This document shows, piece after piece, positions 27,571 to 35,387 of a stretch of DNA of 64,000 nucleotides. The position numbers were made by a program, and so were the translations under genes. The notes below the pieces were generated by a model. The model saw nothing but the letters and a program-made list of their open reading frames with translations, was not told where the DNA came from and searched no databases. Where the stretch lies: NCBI GenBank assembly GCA_963751695.1, contig CAVVVP010000003.1, forward strand, positions 558,001 through 622,000, read 5' to 3'. The DNA is from SZUA-22 sp963751695 (GTDB lineage: Bacteria; Bacteroidota; Ignavibacteria; Ignavibacteriales; Melioribacteraceae). Position 1 is the first letter of the stretch, and each line of letters begins with the position of its first letter.

Positions 27571-27744
27571 TTACTTCCATTCGAATTGTTTGGAATTACT
27601 TAAAGCACCAATAAGGAACACTAGGACATATAATAAACTCAGTCTTGCAGATAATGCATCGCTGTAAAGGATCTGATAAATTCCAAATGAAACTATAGCA
27701 AACGTAAATAAGAGCACATGGATATTCTTCATGTTTTCAGCCAT
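27571..27744 (-). CDS. small two-helix membrane protein
   Basis: The 57-codon gene starts MAENMKNIHVLLFTFAIVSF and ends NSKQFEWK. It has two hydrophobic stretches separated by a short SDALSAR loop, and a reading frame free of stops over its whole length. It lies 59 bases downstream of the YIP1-family gene on the same strand, so it could be the last member of that long operon. I do not recognise the family. Confidence 0.5.
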   Translation of the reverse strand: MAENMKNIHVLLFTFAIVSFGIYQILYSDALSARLSLLYVLVFLIGALSNSKQFEWK

Positions 27745-27803
27745 ATAATGATTTATCTTTTCTATATAACAATGAATCCCGCGAGTTTAAGCAAAAATTA
27801 ATA

Positions 27804-28607
27804 TTATCTTATCATAAATTGTAAAAATGGTACTACTTGTGCTAATGCAAAGAAACTAATCCCAAAGATAAACCAGATTCCGAGTGTTGTGGAGATGTAC
27901 AAGCCAGTTTTTTCAGATTTAAACATTTTTGCAAAAGCAATACCAATAACAATATAGAACCAAATTTTAATGGGGTCTACGTAGCTTAATAAGTAGCCTG
28001 GTAGTTCTTTAACATCATATCCTAGAATTTTTGCAGCGTCTGTTCCAATTTTTGTATCTGTCATTAATAACATTAGGATTATTGTAACAATTAGTTGAAG
28101 AACCATAATATAGCCTGGAAGTCCATAAGCGGTTAATCCATCTTTATAAGATCCATTTCCTTTTAGTCCAAATTTTACAACAAGAACGTAAATACCGGTT
28201 GTAACAAAGAAAAAAATCAATGAAACAATTATAATAGAAACAATACTAAAAATAAGTCCAGCACCCATTTGTTGTTCCATCTGTTCAGCAGCACCATCAT
28301 ACCGTTGATCAGCTTGTTCTTGGGTTATTGCTCCTTCTGCTACTGCGTCATCAAGCATTTTTTGGACCACAGCCATCTGTTCATCCACTAATTGCTGCTT
28401 CAGTGCGGGATTATTCATAAATAAGAATTGAACACTGATGGCCAAAAGAATAAGTAAAACAAGGGGTATTGCCCAATCTAGTGTAGCTAGTTTATGCTTT
28501 GATAAATCAGAGAAGAGTTTTGATGGTTCGACGAATAGCCCAACAATTTTGTCCGAAATCGAGAGCTCTACTTCCTCATTGATTTCATTAGTTATTTGAT
28601 CATTCAT
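27804..28607 (-). CDS. YIP1-family membrane protein
   Basis: A 267-residue protein. A short cytoplasmic N-terminus with KIVGLFVEPSKLFSDLSKH (residues 21-39) is the typical pattern before the first helix of Yip1-domain proteins (F-x-x-P-x-x-x-F). Five hydrophobic helices follow, the first pair separated by an acidic, glutamine-rich loop (about 70-115). The bacterial family is of unknown function. It sits 33 bases after the last ABC permease and shares its strand, so it belongs to the GntR-controlled operon by position. Confidence 0.72.
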   Translation of the reverse strand: MNDQITNEINEEVELSISDKIVGLFVEPSKLFSDLSKHKLATLDWAIPLVLLILLAISVQFLFMNNPALKQQLVDEQMAVVQKMLDDAVAEGAITQEQADQRYDGAAEQMEQQMGAGLIFSIVSIIIVSLIFFFVTTGIYVLVVKFGLKGNGSYKDGLTAYGLPGYIMVLQLIVTIILMLLMTDTKIGTDAAKILGYDVKELPGYLLSYVDPIKIWFYIVIGIAFAKMFKSEKTGLYISTTLGIWFIFGISFFALAQVVPFLQFMIR

Positions 28608-28640
28608 TTTCTACCTCAATTGTTTTGTTTGTTATGTTAT

Positions 28641-29330
28641 CTATTCCAAATAGAGCTTTCTGTTTTTAAATGTAATTAGACTAGAGGTGAAGATTATTGT
28701 ACCAGCAGTTATGTTAAGAATTGTTATCTCAGGCGAGAAATAAATATCAGATAATGTTTTTCTTGTCTCCGCGAAAAAGGTTGGATTTATTGAGTCAAAG
28801 TAATCTGCGAAAATTATATTCAGGAAAATATAAATGAGCCACAATAATGACCAAAACAATCTCATTAGAAATTTATCTTTCTTCCCAAAATATGTGCTAT
28901 AAAAATCTGAATAGAGAATTGGAATTGAATTTATTAATAGTATTATTCCCGTGATACTTAGGAAGTTGATGATCCAATTTGAATCAGGCAGATGCCCAAA
29001 ATTTAGAAGATAAAAGAAGACCAATACTATGCAGAGAGTTAACCAGAAGAGAATGAATGCTAATATCCGCGCAAGGCCAATTTGCAATGTGGAAACAGGT
29101 AATAACATTTTTGTCTGAAGGCGGCCACTTTTTCTATTAAATAGAATAGCAAAGATCAGAACAACAATTCCAACACCAAACCATATAATTCGCAAACCTG
29201 GAAAATCATCTTGCGCTTCGATCCACCTTCCATCTGCGGTTAAACCAAAATTGATGATAATAACTATTACGATGCTGACTATATAGAGCCATCTAAAATA
29301 TTTTATTTCTGATTTAACTATCTTCCACAT
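28641..29330 (-). CDS. ABC-2-like permease (paralogue D)
   Basis: A 229-residue protein with about six membrane helices. It starts MWKIVKSEIKYFRWLY and ends FKNRKLYLE, and it contains RLQTKMLLPVSTLQIGLAR (about 70-88) after the second helix. The same three landmarks, K-(S/A/Y)-E-(I/L/F)-x-Y at the start, R-x(2-6)-LP-(V/L)-(S/K)-x(4)-(I/L)-x-x-x-R in the centre and an R-K-x-Y-L-like end, recur in the genes at 29979, 30616 and 31279. It lacks an ATPase domain and must rely on the ATPase at 31959. The substrate is unknown. Confidence 0.68.
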   Translation of the reverse strand: MWKIVKSEIKYFRWLYIVSIVIVIIINFGLTADGRWIEAQDDFPGLRIIWFGVGIVVLIFAILFNRKSGRLQTKMLLPVSTLQIGLARILAFILFWLTLCIVLVFFYLLNFGHLPDSNWIINFLSITGIILLINSIPILYSDFYSTYFGKKDKFLMRLFWSLLWLIYIFLNIIFADYFDSINPTFFAETRKTLSDIYFSPEITILNITAGTIIFTSSLITFKNRKLYLE

Positions 29331-29338
29331 AATTTCAC

Positions 29339-29791
29339 CTATTTAATTTTGATGCCCTCTGCTATTTTCACAGCCCCTTCTTCATTGAAACCACCGGTTA
29401 TAATAGCGAGTCCCTGTTCAATTTTAGCTCTAATTATTGGGGCAGTAATCAATTCGTTATTGAGTAAAATACCAATTCTTTTTCCTATGTTATTCTGCGT
29501 AATTTGAGCCCATTTATACTTTCCCTTTTCTGTAAACTCAACAAAAATTCCATAGTCATCGTTCACCTTCTGAACTGAAGCATCAGCAATATCCGAGTTA
29601 TCAGCTAAAACTTCTTTGTGTACAAAGAATATTTGATCTCCTTTTCTTATTAAAAACTTTTGCAGGCCATATGTAGAATCAGTTTCCACAAATCTGAATT
29701 CGAGAATTACTTTCTCGTATTCCTGGCCGCTTTGCTTTCCACAACCGACAATAAGCGCAATAATCAATAGAACAAAGGGAATTGTTTTCAT
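29339..29791 (-). CDS. lipoprotein with a SecDF P1-head-like domain
   Basis: The 150-residue protein has a lipoprotein signal (MKTIPFVLLIIALIVGCG, with lipid cysteine C17). The C-terminal half (about 80-150) reads FTEKGKYKWAQITQNNIGKR, then IGILLNNELITAPIIRAKIE and GGFNEEGAVKIAEGIK. This is the pattern of the SecD/SecDF P1 head subdomain, where the preprotein-binding loop sits. It has no membrane helices of its own, so it is a free, lipid-anchored version. It lies between small permease genes and overlaps the next upstream gene by four bases. The role (chaperone or substrate receptor for the ABC system) is inferred. Confidence 0.65.
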   Translation of the reverse strand: MKTIPFVLLIIALIVGCGKQSGQEYEKVILEFRFVETDSTYGLQKFLIRKGDQIFFVHKEVLADNSDIADASVQKVNDDYGIFVEFTEKGKYKWAQITQNNIGKRIGILLNNELITAPIIRAKIEQGLAIITGGFNEEGAVKIAEGIKIK

Positions 29792-29979
29792 TTCGTGATA
29801 GTCCTTTTAGATTTATTCTTTTTAATAAATACTATTGTATCAATTAAGGCAATAAGTAATAGCAGAAAGCCTAAATAGTTTTTCCATGTTCCTACATCTT
29901 CTTGTTTTATTAGTACTGTATTGAACATTCCAACAATGTAAAAAGTAAGGATTCTGAATATTGTCCAAATATTTTTCAT
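29788..29979 (-). CDS. small two-helix membrane protein
   Basis: A 63-residue protein with two hydrophobic helices (IFRILTFYIVGMFNTVLI and YLGFLLLLIALIDTIVFI) and a basic end (KKNKSKRTITK). It overlaps the upstream permease by one base and the downstream lipoprotein by four, so it is translated in a coupled manner. I do not recognise a family; it may be an accessory subunit of the transporter. Confidence 0.62.
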   Translation of the reverse strand: MKNIWTIFRILTFYIVGMFNTVLIKQEDVGTWKNYLGFLLLLIALIDTIVFIKKNKSKRTITK

Positions 29980-30614
29980 TAATACCCCAAGTGTGATTCG
30001 CGATGTTGAAAAGTTTGATATGATATCAGTGCAAAGGTCACTACTCCAAAGTAAATGAAAATTACAGATATAATTCCACCTTCTAGAGAAACTCCATAGT
30101 TAGCTTTAACACTAAGCGCTGTAAGGATAATGGCTATCAGAATGATACCGCCAACAATTCTATTGAATATTTGAAATCCAGATTTACTTTTAAAAATTGA
30201 ATAAAAATCTGAAATAAATAGATATGTATAGTAGGCCATTAAAGCCATTCCACCGAACAATAACAGCTCAAGTATTGTATCATGAAAATCCTCGTGAGGA
30301 AAATCAAATATCAGATATAGTGAAACTCCAATAGAGTAGATTGAAATAAAACCTATTAGCGACAATAAGATTCTATAGAGTGCTATTTTTTTTGCTGATA
30401 AATTCAGCAAAGTGTACAAATAGTTTCGGCGCTCTTTCAGTTGTAACAAATAAGTAAATGAGAAATACTGAAAAACAAGAATAAAACAAACCAAATTAAT
30501 CGGATTAAATCCTTTTAAAAAAGCAAAAAGCAGTAAGCCCAATACCATGAAGAAGGCATTGTAAAAATAGAACCTCATATAACTCAATTCCGCTTTTAGT
30601 AATAGAAGCATCAT
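29979..30614 (-). CDS. ABC-2-like permease (paralogue C)
   Basis: A 211-residue, about six-helix protein starting MMLLLLKAELSYMRFYFYN, with the central ERRNYLYTLLNLSAKKIALYR and an HRESHLGY end. These match the landmarks of its three paralogues, although the LP pair has become LN. It is one base from the next upstream permease. It probably pairs with the other permeases and the shared ATPase. Confidence 0.66.
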   Translation of the reverse strand: MMLLLLKAELSYMRFYFYNAFFMVLGLLLFAFLKGFNPINLVCFILVFQYFSFTYLLQLKERRNYLYTLLNLSAKKIALYRILLSLIGFISIYSIGVSLYLIFDFPHEDFHDTILELLLFGGMALMAYYTYLFISDFYSIFKSKSGFQIFNRIVGGIILIAIILTALSVKANYGVSLEGGIISVIFIYFGVVTFALISYQTFQHRESHLGY

Positions 30615-30615
30615 T

Positions 30616-31278
30616 TTACCCCAAATAACTTTTTCTTTTAAGAAAAGAAAAGATTGCTGTAGTGGCTATAACTAAGCCAAGTAAATAAAAAACCACCTTT
30701 ATATAGTGATAGAACATCTCACCAAAGATTGGAGTAAAGTCTTCATAGAAAGTTGGCAAACTAAGAAATATTGCTACCACAAAGATTTGAATGATAAAAA
30801 CAGCTACAAAGGCATTTTGCAGCCTTCTGCCAAACTCCCAATGGGAAAACCAGTCATCTCTTCCTCTTATAAATCCAGTAAATAGTACAAACATCAATCC
30901 AATTTGTGCTAGCATGCTGCTTGACTCGGCATGCCATAAATTCATGACTAAGAGATGAACGATGACAATGTAGAGAACAATTGTAGTGAAAGGAATTGAC
31001 GAGAAGAGAAATCGACCCATTGCAAGATCTTTGACAGAAACTGGGAGTGTTTGGAAAAACCGATTTCGATTTTCTTTAAATCTTGTTCCCCATACCGAAA
31101 GAGTAAATACAACCAGAAAGAACGAATACAATCCGCCCCAATAATCTATTTCGAATCTCTTGCCTTCAATTAATTGAATATCCATAATAGCGAATGTGGT
31201 ATATGTCAGCATTAGTGCAGCGAGGAGCATATAAGTATACCAATTATATTTAAATTCATATTTAACTAGTAACCACAT
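30616..31278 (-). CDS. ABC-2-like permease (paralogue B)
   Basis: This 220-residue membrane protein starts MWLLVKYEFKYNWYTYML and ends FLKRKSYLG. The central motif ENRNRFFQTLPVSVKDLAMGR is the clearest example of the LPVS signature in this set and is typical of ABC-2 permeases. It begins directly after the preceding permease stop. About six helices are predicted by eye. Confidence 0.68.
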   Translation of the reverse strand: MWLLVKYEFKYNWYTYMLLAALMLTYTTFAIMDIQLIEGKRFEIDYWGGLYSFFLVVFTLSVWGTRFKENRNRFFQTLPVSVKDLAMGRFLFSSIPFTTIVLYIVIVHLLVMNLWHAESSSMLAQIGLMFVLFTGFIRGRDDWFSHWEFGRRLQNAFVAVFIIQIFVVAIFLSLPTFYEDFTPIFGEMFYHYIKVVFYLLGLVIATTAIFSFLKRKSYLG

Positions 31279-31935
31279 TTATTTACTCGTATAGTTTTTT
31301 GTTTGAATAAAGACGAAAGCACTAATTATTGACAAAAACATTCCCCATAAAAAAAAGTAAAACTCCTCTCCTCCAAAATAGAATGGAGCAATTAGAGATG
31401 TTGAAACTGCATAAACAACTCCGGCACTGCAACTAATAAGTAAAACCGATATAATAAAACAGTATAACAATTTAATATCATACCTTGCTGATTCTAATGC
31501 GTACCATGCATTCATAACCAAGTCAACCGCAGCTAAGGCAAAAAACATCATTCCCAGTTGGCCGTTTATTCGTCTGATGTAAGGGACTTGTTCTTCGGGG
31601 ATGATAAACCTTAAGAGCTCTAGATAAAGATATGTGAATAAGAAAGGTGCGATTCCAAATACCCACCTTGCCAGTGAGATTTCTCTAATTTTAAGGGGTA
31701 GTTTGGAGTGTAGAAAATCTCGGGACTCCTTTTTTCGTAGACTCCACATAATAAATACAAATATATAGGTTCCCATTCCAATTATTAGTGACCAGAAGTA
31801 CTTAGTAAAGAAATATTTTCCATCAAATGGATATATATTAAGAAATGAAAAACCCGTAAAAGCTATAGATAGTGAAGCTATAGCCAGTAATGGAATTAGA
31901 AAATATTTTATTTCTGATTTAAGGATGTTATACAT
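31279..31935 (-). CDS. ABC-2-like permease (paralogue A)
   Basis: This 218-residue membrane protein starts MYNILKSEIKYFLIPLLAI. Its central motif is KKESRDFLHSKLPLKIREIS followed by LARWVFG. It is the first permease after the ATPase gene (23-base gap) and abuts paralogue B. Its N-terminus is closest to paralogue D (KSEIKYF in both), which suggests that the four permeases arose by repeated duplication. Confidence 0.68.
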   Translation of the reverse strand: MYNILKSEIKYFLIPLLAIASLSIAFTGFSFLNIYPFDGKYFFTKYFWSLIIGMGTYIFVFIMWSLRKKESRDFLHSKLPLKIREISLARWVFGIAPFLFTYLYLELLRFIIPEEQVPYIRRINGQLGMMFFALAAVDLVMNAWYALESARYDIKLLYCFIISVLLISCSAGVVYAVSTSLIAPFYFGGEEFYFFLWGMFLSIISAFVFIQTKNYTSK

Positions 31936-31958
31936 TGATTTACCTATTAAGCAAATAT

Positions 31959-32828
31959 TTATCTATTGTTTCTAATTATATGCACAGCAATTTCATCTAC
32001 ACTCATTCTTGTTTCTTGGATGTTTTCTGCACCGAGTTGTCTTAGTTGAATCAAGGCCTCTTCGTAATTACTGCTTACGATTCTATAATTTGAATTTTCC
32101 TTTTCAACTTCAACCACATTCTCAAAATTTTCATTAAAATCTGAAAGTTTGAATGAAATTCTCCTCCAATTTTCAGTTAGATCATCTTTTGCTGTTTTAA
32201 GTGAAATCTGTCCATTATTTAGGAAAGTCAATTCATCTGCAATTCTGCTAATATCGGAGAGTATATGTGTGGAATAAAAGATTGCACGCTCACCACTTTC
32301 AATAACTTCGAATAGGACATCTAAAAATTCTGTGCGTACAACAGGATCAAGACCTGCAGTTGGTTCATCTAGGATCAATAACCGAGGTCGATGTGATAAG
32401 GCCCCTATCAAGGATAGCTTTACCCTATTCCCTGATGACAATTCTTTTGCTCTTTTTGTGATTGGAACTTCGAAACGCTTTATAAGTTCTTGTTCCAGCT
32501 GTTGGTCCCAATTTGGATAGAATTGTTTCAGAAAGGATAAGTTTTTTGCACCAGACCAGTTTTCATAGAACACATGCTTATCACCAACATATCCAATATC
32601 AAGTTTCCATTCCGGTTTGTTGGGGTCATTCTCTTTTCCGAATATGTCTACCGATCCGCCATCAGCCTTCACAAGACCGACCATACAGTGCATGGTTGTT
32701 GTCTTACCAGAACCATTTGGACCGATATAACCCATTACCACGCCAGGCTCAAGTTCAAGATCAAGAGGTCCAAGTTTGAATTCTTGAAATGATTTTGTTA
32801 ATCCATTTAACTTAAATGCTTGTGTCAT
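31959..32828 (-). CDS. ABC transporter ATP-binding protein
   Basis: A 289-residue ATPase of the ABC-2 export type. Walker A is GPNGSGKT (36-43), the signature is a slightly degenerate LSSGNRVKL, Walker B is RLLILDEPTAGLDP, and YSTHILSD holds the switch histidine. The C-terminal 75 residues form a small regulatory extension. It is the only ATPase in the operon and so probably serves all four permeases. The layout, a YtrA-type GntR gene followed by ATPase and permeases, resembles the Bacillus ytr operon, which responds to cell-wall antibiotics; the same trigger here is only an inference. Confidence 0.9.
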   Translation of the reverse strand: MTQAFKLNGLTKSFQEFKLGPLDLELEPGVVMGYIGPNGSGKTTTMHCMVGLVKADGGSVDIFGKENDPNKPEWKLDIGYVGDKHVFYENWSGAKNLSFLKQFYPNWDQQLEQELIKRFEVPITKRAKELSSGNRVKLSLIGALSHRPRLLILDEPTAGLDPVVRTEFLDVLFEVIESGERAIFYSTHILSDISRIADELTFLNNGQISLKTAKDDLTENWRRISFKLSDFNENFENVVEVEKENSNYRIVSSNYEEALIQLRQLGAENIQETRMSVDEIAVHIIRNNR

Positions 32829-32850
32829 TGTTTTACCTATTAGGATATTT

Positions 32851-33231
32851 TTAATTGTTTCTGCTTTTCATTATTTGACTTAATATTAAATTTATCTCTT
32901 CTACTGAGAGTCCTTCACTTTTTGCTAACTCAATTATTGGGCTAATTTTTTCTTTTAATCTGTCCTCAGCAATTATCTTCTTATCTACGTCCAGTATTTC
33001 TGAAACAAAAAACCCCTTACCTCTTCTGGATATAATCAAATTTTCTCTTTCAAGCATTTCGTATCCTCTTTGTACAGTTATTACACTTACTCTCTCCTCT
33101 CTTGCCAGAGCCCTAATTGAGGGAAGCATATCGCCAGCCTTTAAATCTCCAGCGAGTATCATTGCTCTTAGTTGTCTGTATATCTGACTTTGTAAAGGTT
33201 CGTCAGAGAGATCCGATAGATTTAAGATCAT
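32851..33231 (-). CDS. GntR-family regulator, YtrA subfamily
   Basis: A 126-residue protein. Residues 10-78 are a GntR winged helix (DEPLQSQIYRQLRAMILAG, AGDMLPSIRALAREERVSVITVQRGYEML, then the wing RRGKGFFVSE). Only about 45 helical residues follow, which is the short effector or dimerisation tail of YtrA proteins. It overlaps the phosphatase-fusion gene by one base. Its HTH is closely related to the HTH of that fusion (M-(I/L)-LNL at the start and a shared EP-x-x-x-QI segment). It is the likely repressor of the operon through the inverted repeat at 34308-34336. Confidence 0.88.
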   Translation of the reverse strand: MILNLSDLSDEPLQSQIYRQLRAMILAGDLKAGDMLPSIRALAREERVSVITVQRGYEMLERENLIISRRGKGFFVSEILDVDKKIIAEDRLKEKISPIIELAKSEGLSVEEINLILSQIMKSRNN

Positions 33232-34286
33232 TATATTTCAGCTTTAGATTTTATTCTGTTTTTCTTGATTATCATTATGGTTGTGTCATCAGTTTCTTGT
33301 TTTAATCCACGAAAGGAGTTCAGTTCACCTGTTATTCTATTGATCATTCTCTTTGGTTCAGTTGTTTTGATTTCTTGGAATAATCTTAGAATTCTTTCCT
33401 CTCGAAATTGTTCATTTTGTGAACTCATTGTTTCCGGTACCCCGTCAGTAAAAAGTATTACAACGTCATCCGGTAGTAATTTAGTTTTCTTTTCAGAGTA
33501 AGCAGCGTCGATCATTATTCCTAAGGCAGGTCCAGTAGTTTTTAGAGGTTCTGTTCCGCCATGCTGCTTTATAATTATTGGAAAGTTGTGACCGGCATTT
33601 GCATATCTTAATTGTCCAGTTTGTATATCTAGAACTCCATAAAATAGAGTGGCAAAATTTTTAGCACTAGAATTCATTTTCAAGTACGTGTTAAGCAAAT
33701 CAAAGGTTTGCGTTATGCTTCTCGTATGAGATAGGTCGCTTTTAATTATTGCTTGAATTTGTGAAATCAGCAAAGCAGCTGGCAAACCCCTTCCACTTGC
33801 ATCCCCAATAAGGATTCCATAAATACCTTCTTCAATCTGGTAAAAATCATAAAAGTCACCACCGACATCATTTGAAATTGTAGAATATGCAGCGACAAAT
33901 ATTTTTTCATTGTCAGGAAGTTTTTTAGGGAGAAGATCTTTTTGGATTTGCCTTGCAGCCTCTAACTCGGACTTTATTCTCTCCCTTTGAATTTCTGAAA
34001 TTCGACCCTTCCCCTTTTTATTCTTAAAAGTTGTCAACTCATCAAGTGTTATATTATTTATCACAAATCTTTCTTCTGAAGCTGATCGAATAATTCTCGT
34101 TTTTTCCAATTCTCTATATGCCCTTGCAACCGTGGTTTTATCAACGTGCTGCTGACGAGATAATTTTCTGATACTCACGAGTTCATCACCAGGATGCATT
34201 TCGTTTTCAATGATTCTTTCCAAAACTTGATCAACAATTTGTTGGTGGATCGGTTCCGAAGAAAAATTTGTTAAATTTAGTAACAT
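33231..34286 (-). CDS. GntR DNA-binding domain fused to a SpoIIE-type PP2C phosphatase
   Basis: A 351-residue protein with an unusual architecture. Residues 11-78 are a GntR winged helix (EPIHQQIVDQVLERII, HPGDELVSIRKLSRQ, TTVARAYRELEKTRII). Residues 93-120 form the helical linker ending ARQIQKDLLP, which precedes RsbU/SpoIIE phosphatases. Residues 125-341 are the PP2C-like SpoIIE domain with all metal-binding aspartates: D144 in VGGDFYDF, D162 in GDASGRGLPAA, D281 in FTDGVPE and D334 in TDDTTIM. Family members dephosphorylate anti-anti-sigma factors; no such partner is encoded in the window. It is first in the operon and is preceded by a sigma70 promoter overlapped by an inverted repeat. Confidence 0.88.
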   Translation of the reverse strand: MLLNLTNFSSEPIHQQIVDQVLERIIENEMHPGDELVSIRKLSRQQHVDKTTVARAYRELEKTRIIRSASEERFVINNITLDELTTFKNKKGKGRISEIQRERIKSELEAARQIQKDLLPKKLPDNEKIFVAAYSTISNDVGGDFYDFYQIEEGIYGILIGDASGRGLPAALLISQIQAIIKSDLSHTRSITQTFDLLNTYLKMNSSAKNFATLFYGVLDIQTGQLRYANAGHNFPIIIKQHGGTEPLKTTGPALGIMIDAAYSEKKTKLLPDDVVILFTDGVPETMSSQNEQFREERILRLFQEIKTTEPKRMINRITGELNSFRGLKQETDDTTIMIIKKNRIKSKAEI

Positions 34287-34307
34287 TGTTAAATTCTTTA
34301 GCTGTTC

Positions 34308-34336
34308 TAACTGTATAGACGCAATATATACAGTTA
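34308..34336. promoter_or_regulatory. probable GntR operator (10-bp inverted repeat)
   Basis: TAACTGTATA (34308-34317) and TATACAGTTA (34327-34336) form a perfect inverted repeat with a 9-bp spacer, 22 bp before the start of the GntR-phosphatase gene. Its right arm contains part of the -10 box of the operon promoter, so binding would block transcription. CTGTATA-type half-sites are plausible for GntR/YtrA regulators, and two such regulators are encoded immediately downstream. Confidence 0.72.
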
Positions 34337-34351
34337 AGTTCCATTTGTCAA
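34323..34351 (-). promoter_or_regulatory. sigma70-type promoter of the GntR-ABC operon
   Basis: On the minus strand TTGACA (34351-34346), a 17-bp spacer and TATATT (34328-34323) form a near-consensus promoter. Transcription would start near 34316, 30 bases before the first ATG. The operator overlaps the -10 box. Confidence 0.75.
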
Positions 34352-34511
34352 GAAAAAATATTTAAAATTTATGATTGTGAAAGGTTAAATTTCCAAGAAA
34401 GGCTTAAAAACAATCAAAACAACATTAAAAGATAGCTTGTCAGATTTTGTCATGTAAATTATATTTGGAGAATATTTTGAGGAAAACCAAAATATGCTTT
34501 AATTAAGCAAA

Positions 34512-35363
34512 CTAATTAAGCGCTTGAAATATAGAAGCCCCAGTAATATTTATGGTTCCCAGTTCTGGTGTACCGTAATAGTATAACTTAGATGCACCGC
34601 TTACAGTTGCATTTAATAGACCAGTGACAACTATGGTTGAAGATGATGCACCGCTGACATTCATATCTGCATTAACAACTGGAAAACCTCCAGACTGAAG
34701 ACTACTTGCTCCACTAACGTTTGCATTCATATTAGTTCCCATTCCATGAAGGTTAACAGAACTAGCCCCTGACACAACAAATGTAGAATTTTCAGTAATG
34801 TTAATTGTATTGATAAATGTGAGATTACTAGCTCCGCTAATAACAGAATTAATTGAAGTGCTTTCGCCATTAATAATCAGGTTGCTTGCTCCAGAAATAT
34901 TTATGTTAATATTAGTTACAGTTAAGGTTGTAGAAAGTTTGCTTGCACCTGAAAGAACAATGCTAATTCCATGATCTAACTCAAATCCAGAGATAAGCGA
35001 ACTTGTAGCACCACTAAAGTTTACACCTTCGATATCTGGCAATGTAATTTCCGCCTCGAGAGTTACATCCTCATAGTCTTTTCCCTCTTGCAAAAAGATC
35101 TTTAACGATTTTCCCTCTTGGGAAAGATCCAAATACTTTTTAAGATTATCATCAAGTCTGATTGTAACAGAGAACTCAGTTCCTTTTGATATATTTACAT
35201 CGAAAGCAGAACCAGCTTCGATAATTGCAAAATCACTATAGGGCTCTTCGATCGTGATCAGATTTCCAGAACCTTCAATGGATTCGTTATCGATAACTGA
35301 ATCGCAACCAAGAAGTCCAAATAATAAAAGAATAAATAGAACAAGCATATATCTATAATTCAT
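34512..35363 (-). CDS. GIN-domain (DUF2807) lipoprotein with SGAS beta-helix repeats
   Basis: This 283-residue lipoprotein (MNYRYMLVLFILLLFGLLGC, lipid cysteine C20) has the DUF2807 head: EGSGNLITIEEPYSDFAIIE and AGSAFDVNISKG. From about residue 115 to the end, nine repeats of the type (V/I/L)SGAS-x-L recur about every 15-20 residues (for example ISGASNLI, VSGASSVN, ITGASIFQ). Each is one rung of a right-handed beta-helix. The domain is common in Bacteroidota envelope proteins and is thought to bind or act as a scaffold at the surface; the function is unproven. It is followed, on the minus strand, by the gap leading to the GntR-ABC operon. Confidence 0.82.
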   Translation of the reverse strand: MNYRYMLVLFILLLFGLLGCDSVIDNESIEGSGNLITIEEPYSDFAIIEAGSAFDVNISKGTEFSVTIRLDDNLKKYLDLSQEGKSLKIFLQEGKDYEDVTLEAEITLPDIEGVNFSGATSSLISGFELDHGISIVLSGASKLSTTLTVTNININISGASNLIINGESTSINSVISGASNLTFINTINITENSTFVVSGASSVNLHGMGTNMNANVSGASSLQSGGFPVVNADMNVSGASSSTIVVTGLLNATVSGASKLYYYGTPELGTINITGASIFQALN

Positions 35364-35387
35364 TTTTCTTACTCCATTTTTTATATG

